Part shown: in pieces, positions 60,978 to 64,000 of the stretch | Position numbering within the stretch: the stretch's first letter is position 1 | Layout of the letters: the number at the start of each line of letters is the position of its first letter | Assembly: GCA_035487155.1 (NCBI GenBank) | Contig: DATHMK010000015.1 | Location: 1 to 64,000 of the forward strand | DNA length: 64,000 bases | From: DAIDKA01 sp035487155 | GTDB lineage: Bacteria; Pseudomonadota; Gammaproteobacteria; Steroidobacterales; Steroidobacteraceae | Reading direction: 5' to 3' | The notes under the pieces: generated by a model | What the model was told of the DNA's origin: nothing | The model's database searches: none | What the model saw: the letters and a program-made list of their open reading frames with translations, nothing else | Translations under genes and position numbers: made by a program

Positions 60978-62491
60978 GGCGGCGGTCCTGTAAAGGAGGT
61001 GGCAAAGGCGGTGGGTACGCTCTGGTGCAGGCAGGCCAGTTCCGGCTCCAGGCCCTTGATGCTGGCCGAGTCGACGAAGCTGCTCAACAGCCTTGCGGCG
61101 CAGGGTGCCGTAATCTGCCCGTGGCTCATGCCCTGGACCACCACCTGCAGGCTGTTGCCGAGGCCGCGCGCCGCCTGCGCCGCATAGTCAGGCGGCGTCA
61201 CGGGGTCATTGCTGCCCGACAGCAGCAGCACCGGCCGGTCGGAACTCAAGGGCTGATGGAAGTCGGCATCCACCGGACCGCGCGGCCACACAGCGCAGAT
61301 GGCTGCAAAGGCTTCCAGTGGCGCAGTACCCATGTAGGTCTGTGCCAGCTGCGCCTGGTCCTGCGCTCGTATGCCGTACGCGGGCACATCCTCCGAGCAC
61401 ACCACGGTGTTGTGCATGCCCACGGCGATGAGATTGTCCAGCGAGTGAGTGACCTGCAGCAGCAGGCTCGCCAGTGGCGTGAAATTGGCGTGTGCCTGGG
61501 CTTCATCCAGCACCAGGGGCAGGAGCGCGGACTGCTCGGTGGAATAACTGGACAGGCGCACCACGGTGCCGAGGTCGCCGGCGTCGAAGGTCAGCTGGCG
61601 ATTCTGTCCGGTGAAAGGATCGGGCACCGTGACCGCCACGGGCTGGGTCTTGAGTCGGCCCAGCAGGGCATCGAAGGTCCGCTGCGGATCGCCGAAGCGT
61701 GCGCGGCAGGGGGCAGCGGCGGCACAGCGTGCAAACAGGCGTTGCAGGGCGCTTTGCGCATCCATGGCCAGTGAGGCGCCGAGCGTCATCTGCGGCGGCA
61801 CTACGCCGTCGAGTATCACGGCGCGAACGTGTTGGGGATAGCGGCGCAGATACTGCTGCGCCACGCGCGTACCGTACGAGCCGCCGTAGAGATTGATGGT
61901 CTGATAGCCCAGCGCGGCGCGCACCGCGTCAAGATCACCCACCGCAATCGATGTGGTGTAGGCGGCCACATTCGCATGGGTCGCCAGCATCGTCAGACAG
62001 TCCCGCGCCGCCCGGGTGAGTACTGCGGGAGTATCCGGCGCGTCCGGGTCGCTGTCCTGCGGGCAGTTCAGCGCGTTGGAGCCGCCGGTGCCGCGCTGAT
62101 CCACCAGCACGATGTCCCGGTCGCGGTGGATGCGCTCAAAGACCGGCGCCACCCCGGTGTAGAAAGTGGTGGCCGCAAGGCCCGGCCCGCCGGCCAGCAG
62201 GAACAGTGGGTCCGGATGACCGCGTTCGTTGATGGCCGCAATGCGCGCCACGAACAGCTGGATGCGTCGGCCGCCGGGCGCCTGGGGATCTTCGGCTACC
62301 TCGAACCTGCCGCACTGGGCCGGCACCGACAGCAGCTGGCTGGGGTGGGTGAGGCGGCAGGGGGTCAGTTTCAGGGCCGCTGCCGGCGGCGCGGCGCTGA
62401 CTTCGAACGGCCCCAGCACGCCCAGGGCGCCCACGACGGCAAGCACCGGAATGCGGCTCAAGACGCGTCGATATATCGGGGCGGGCCGCAT
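60974..62491 (-). CDS. Secreted alpha/beta hydrolase (TAP-like C-terminal domain)
   Basis: I start at ATG 62491. The 505-residue protein has a signal peptide (VLSRIPVLAVVGALGVLG ... EVSAA) and an alpha/beta hydrolase fold: FLLAGGPGL oxyanion loop, VLVDQRGTGGSN, nucleophile elbow INLYGGSYGTRVAQQYLRRYP (Ser in GGSYG) and a C-terminal TAP-like domain with LLLSGSNDPVTPPDYA (Asp) and QGMSHGQ (His). This is the proteobacterial tripeptidyl or proline-iminopeptidase-like group. It is the first gene of the hydrolase-natA-natB-peroxiredoxin-dsbA run and diverges from mnmG by 43 bases. TATAAT on the minus strand (62510-62505) is a possible -10. Confidence 0.9.
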   Translation of the reverse strand: MRPAPIYRRVLSRIPVLAVVGALGVLGPFEVSAAPPAAALKLTPCRLTHPSQLLSVPAQCGRFEVAEDPQAPGGRRIQLFVARIAAINERGHPDPLFLLAGGPGLAATTFYTGVAPVFERIHRDRDIVLVDQRGTGGSNALNCPQDSDPDAPDTPAVLTRAARDCLTMLATHANVAAYTTSIAVGDLDAVRAALGYQTINLYGGSYGTRVAQQYLRRYPQHVRAVILDGVVPPQMTLGASLAMDAQSALQRLFARCAAAAPCRARFGDPQRTFDALLGRLKTQPVAVTVPDPFTGQNRQLTFDAGDLGTVVRLSSYSTEQSALLPLVLDEAQAHANFTPLASLLLQVTHSLDNLIAVGMHNTVVCSEDVPAYGIRAQDQAQLAQTYMGTAPLEAFAAICAVWPRGPVDADFHQPLSSDRPVLLLSGSNDPVTPPDYAAQAARGLGNSLQVVVQGMSHGQITAPCAARLLSSFVDSASIKGLEPELACLHQSVPTAFATSFTGPPP

Positions 62492-62534
62492 ACAATAGGC
62501 TCCAATTATAAGCCCTTGAAGCGACTTGGATTCC

Positions 62535-64000
<1,466 letters not shown>

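Overview
The window is GC-rich chromosomal DNA from a gammaproteobacterium, and it contains the replication-origin neighbourhood. The order gyrB-recF-dnaN-dnaA on the minus strand, facing rpmH-rnpA-yidD-yidC-mnmE on the plus strand, is the classic origin layout. The GC-rich genome, XrtA-type PEP-CTERM system, KirBac channel and gammaproteobacterial-style parS motifs suggest a Xanthomonadales/Nevskiales/Steroidobacterales-like lineage. That placement is inference; no rRNA or tRNA gene was seen.

Region 1-8.1 kb is an export locus. It opens with the first 484 codons of a giant glycine/alanine/threonine-rich PGRS-like protein that runs off the left edge. Next come a type I secretion adaptor (HlyD), an ABC exporter with a degenerate C39-like domain, a divergent TolC-like outer-membrane channel and a sulfotransferase. 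Region 8.2-16.5 kb is a compact PEP-CTERM/exosortase module. It has a PEP-CTERM protein behind a textbook sigma-54 promoter, the TPR lipoprotein PrsT, an exosortase-EpsI fusion (XrtA), the sigma-54 activator PrsR and the histidine kinase PrsK.

Region 16.8-35 kb is a mosaic of metabolic, stress and envelope genes: ICMT and GFA proteins, YkgJ, an exported methyltransferase, a Tat-exported NmrA-like protein, cytochrome P460, TMEM175, AraC, a VOC protein, and an ECF sigma factor with a membrane protein carrying a cytochrome c'-like domain. It continues with an acyltransferase, DUF2130, a MetE-like protein, an O-methyltransferase, a LysR/aldo-keto reductase pair, YoaK, a transglutaminase and DUF4142.

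Region 35.1-47.2 kb is the origin core. gyrB carries an in-frame 526-residue intein with a LAGLIDADG endonuclease domain, inserted exactly before the TDADVDG toprim motif. Three near-perfect parS palindromes lie in and just upstream of recF. The dnaA-dnaN gap has TCTTAA repeats and DnaA-box-like sites and is the best oriC candidate.

Region 47.2-62.5 kb separates mnmE from mnmG, which are commonly neighbours. It holds an orphan DNA methyltransferase, hemerythrin, an HtrA-like protease without signal peptide, a toxin-binding-domain/nucleotidyltransferase fusion overlapping a KirBac potassium channel, several small membrane ORFs, an alcohol dehydrogenase/LysR pair and a patatin lipoprotein. A probable five-gene operon follows (hydrolase, NatA- and NatB-like ABC exporter, peroxiredoxin, DsbA-like). 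mnmG starts at 62535 and runs off the right edge.
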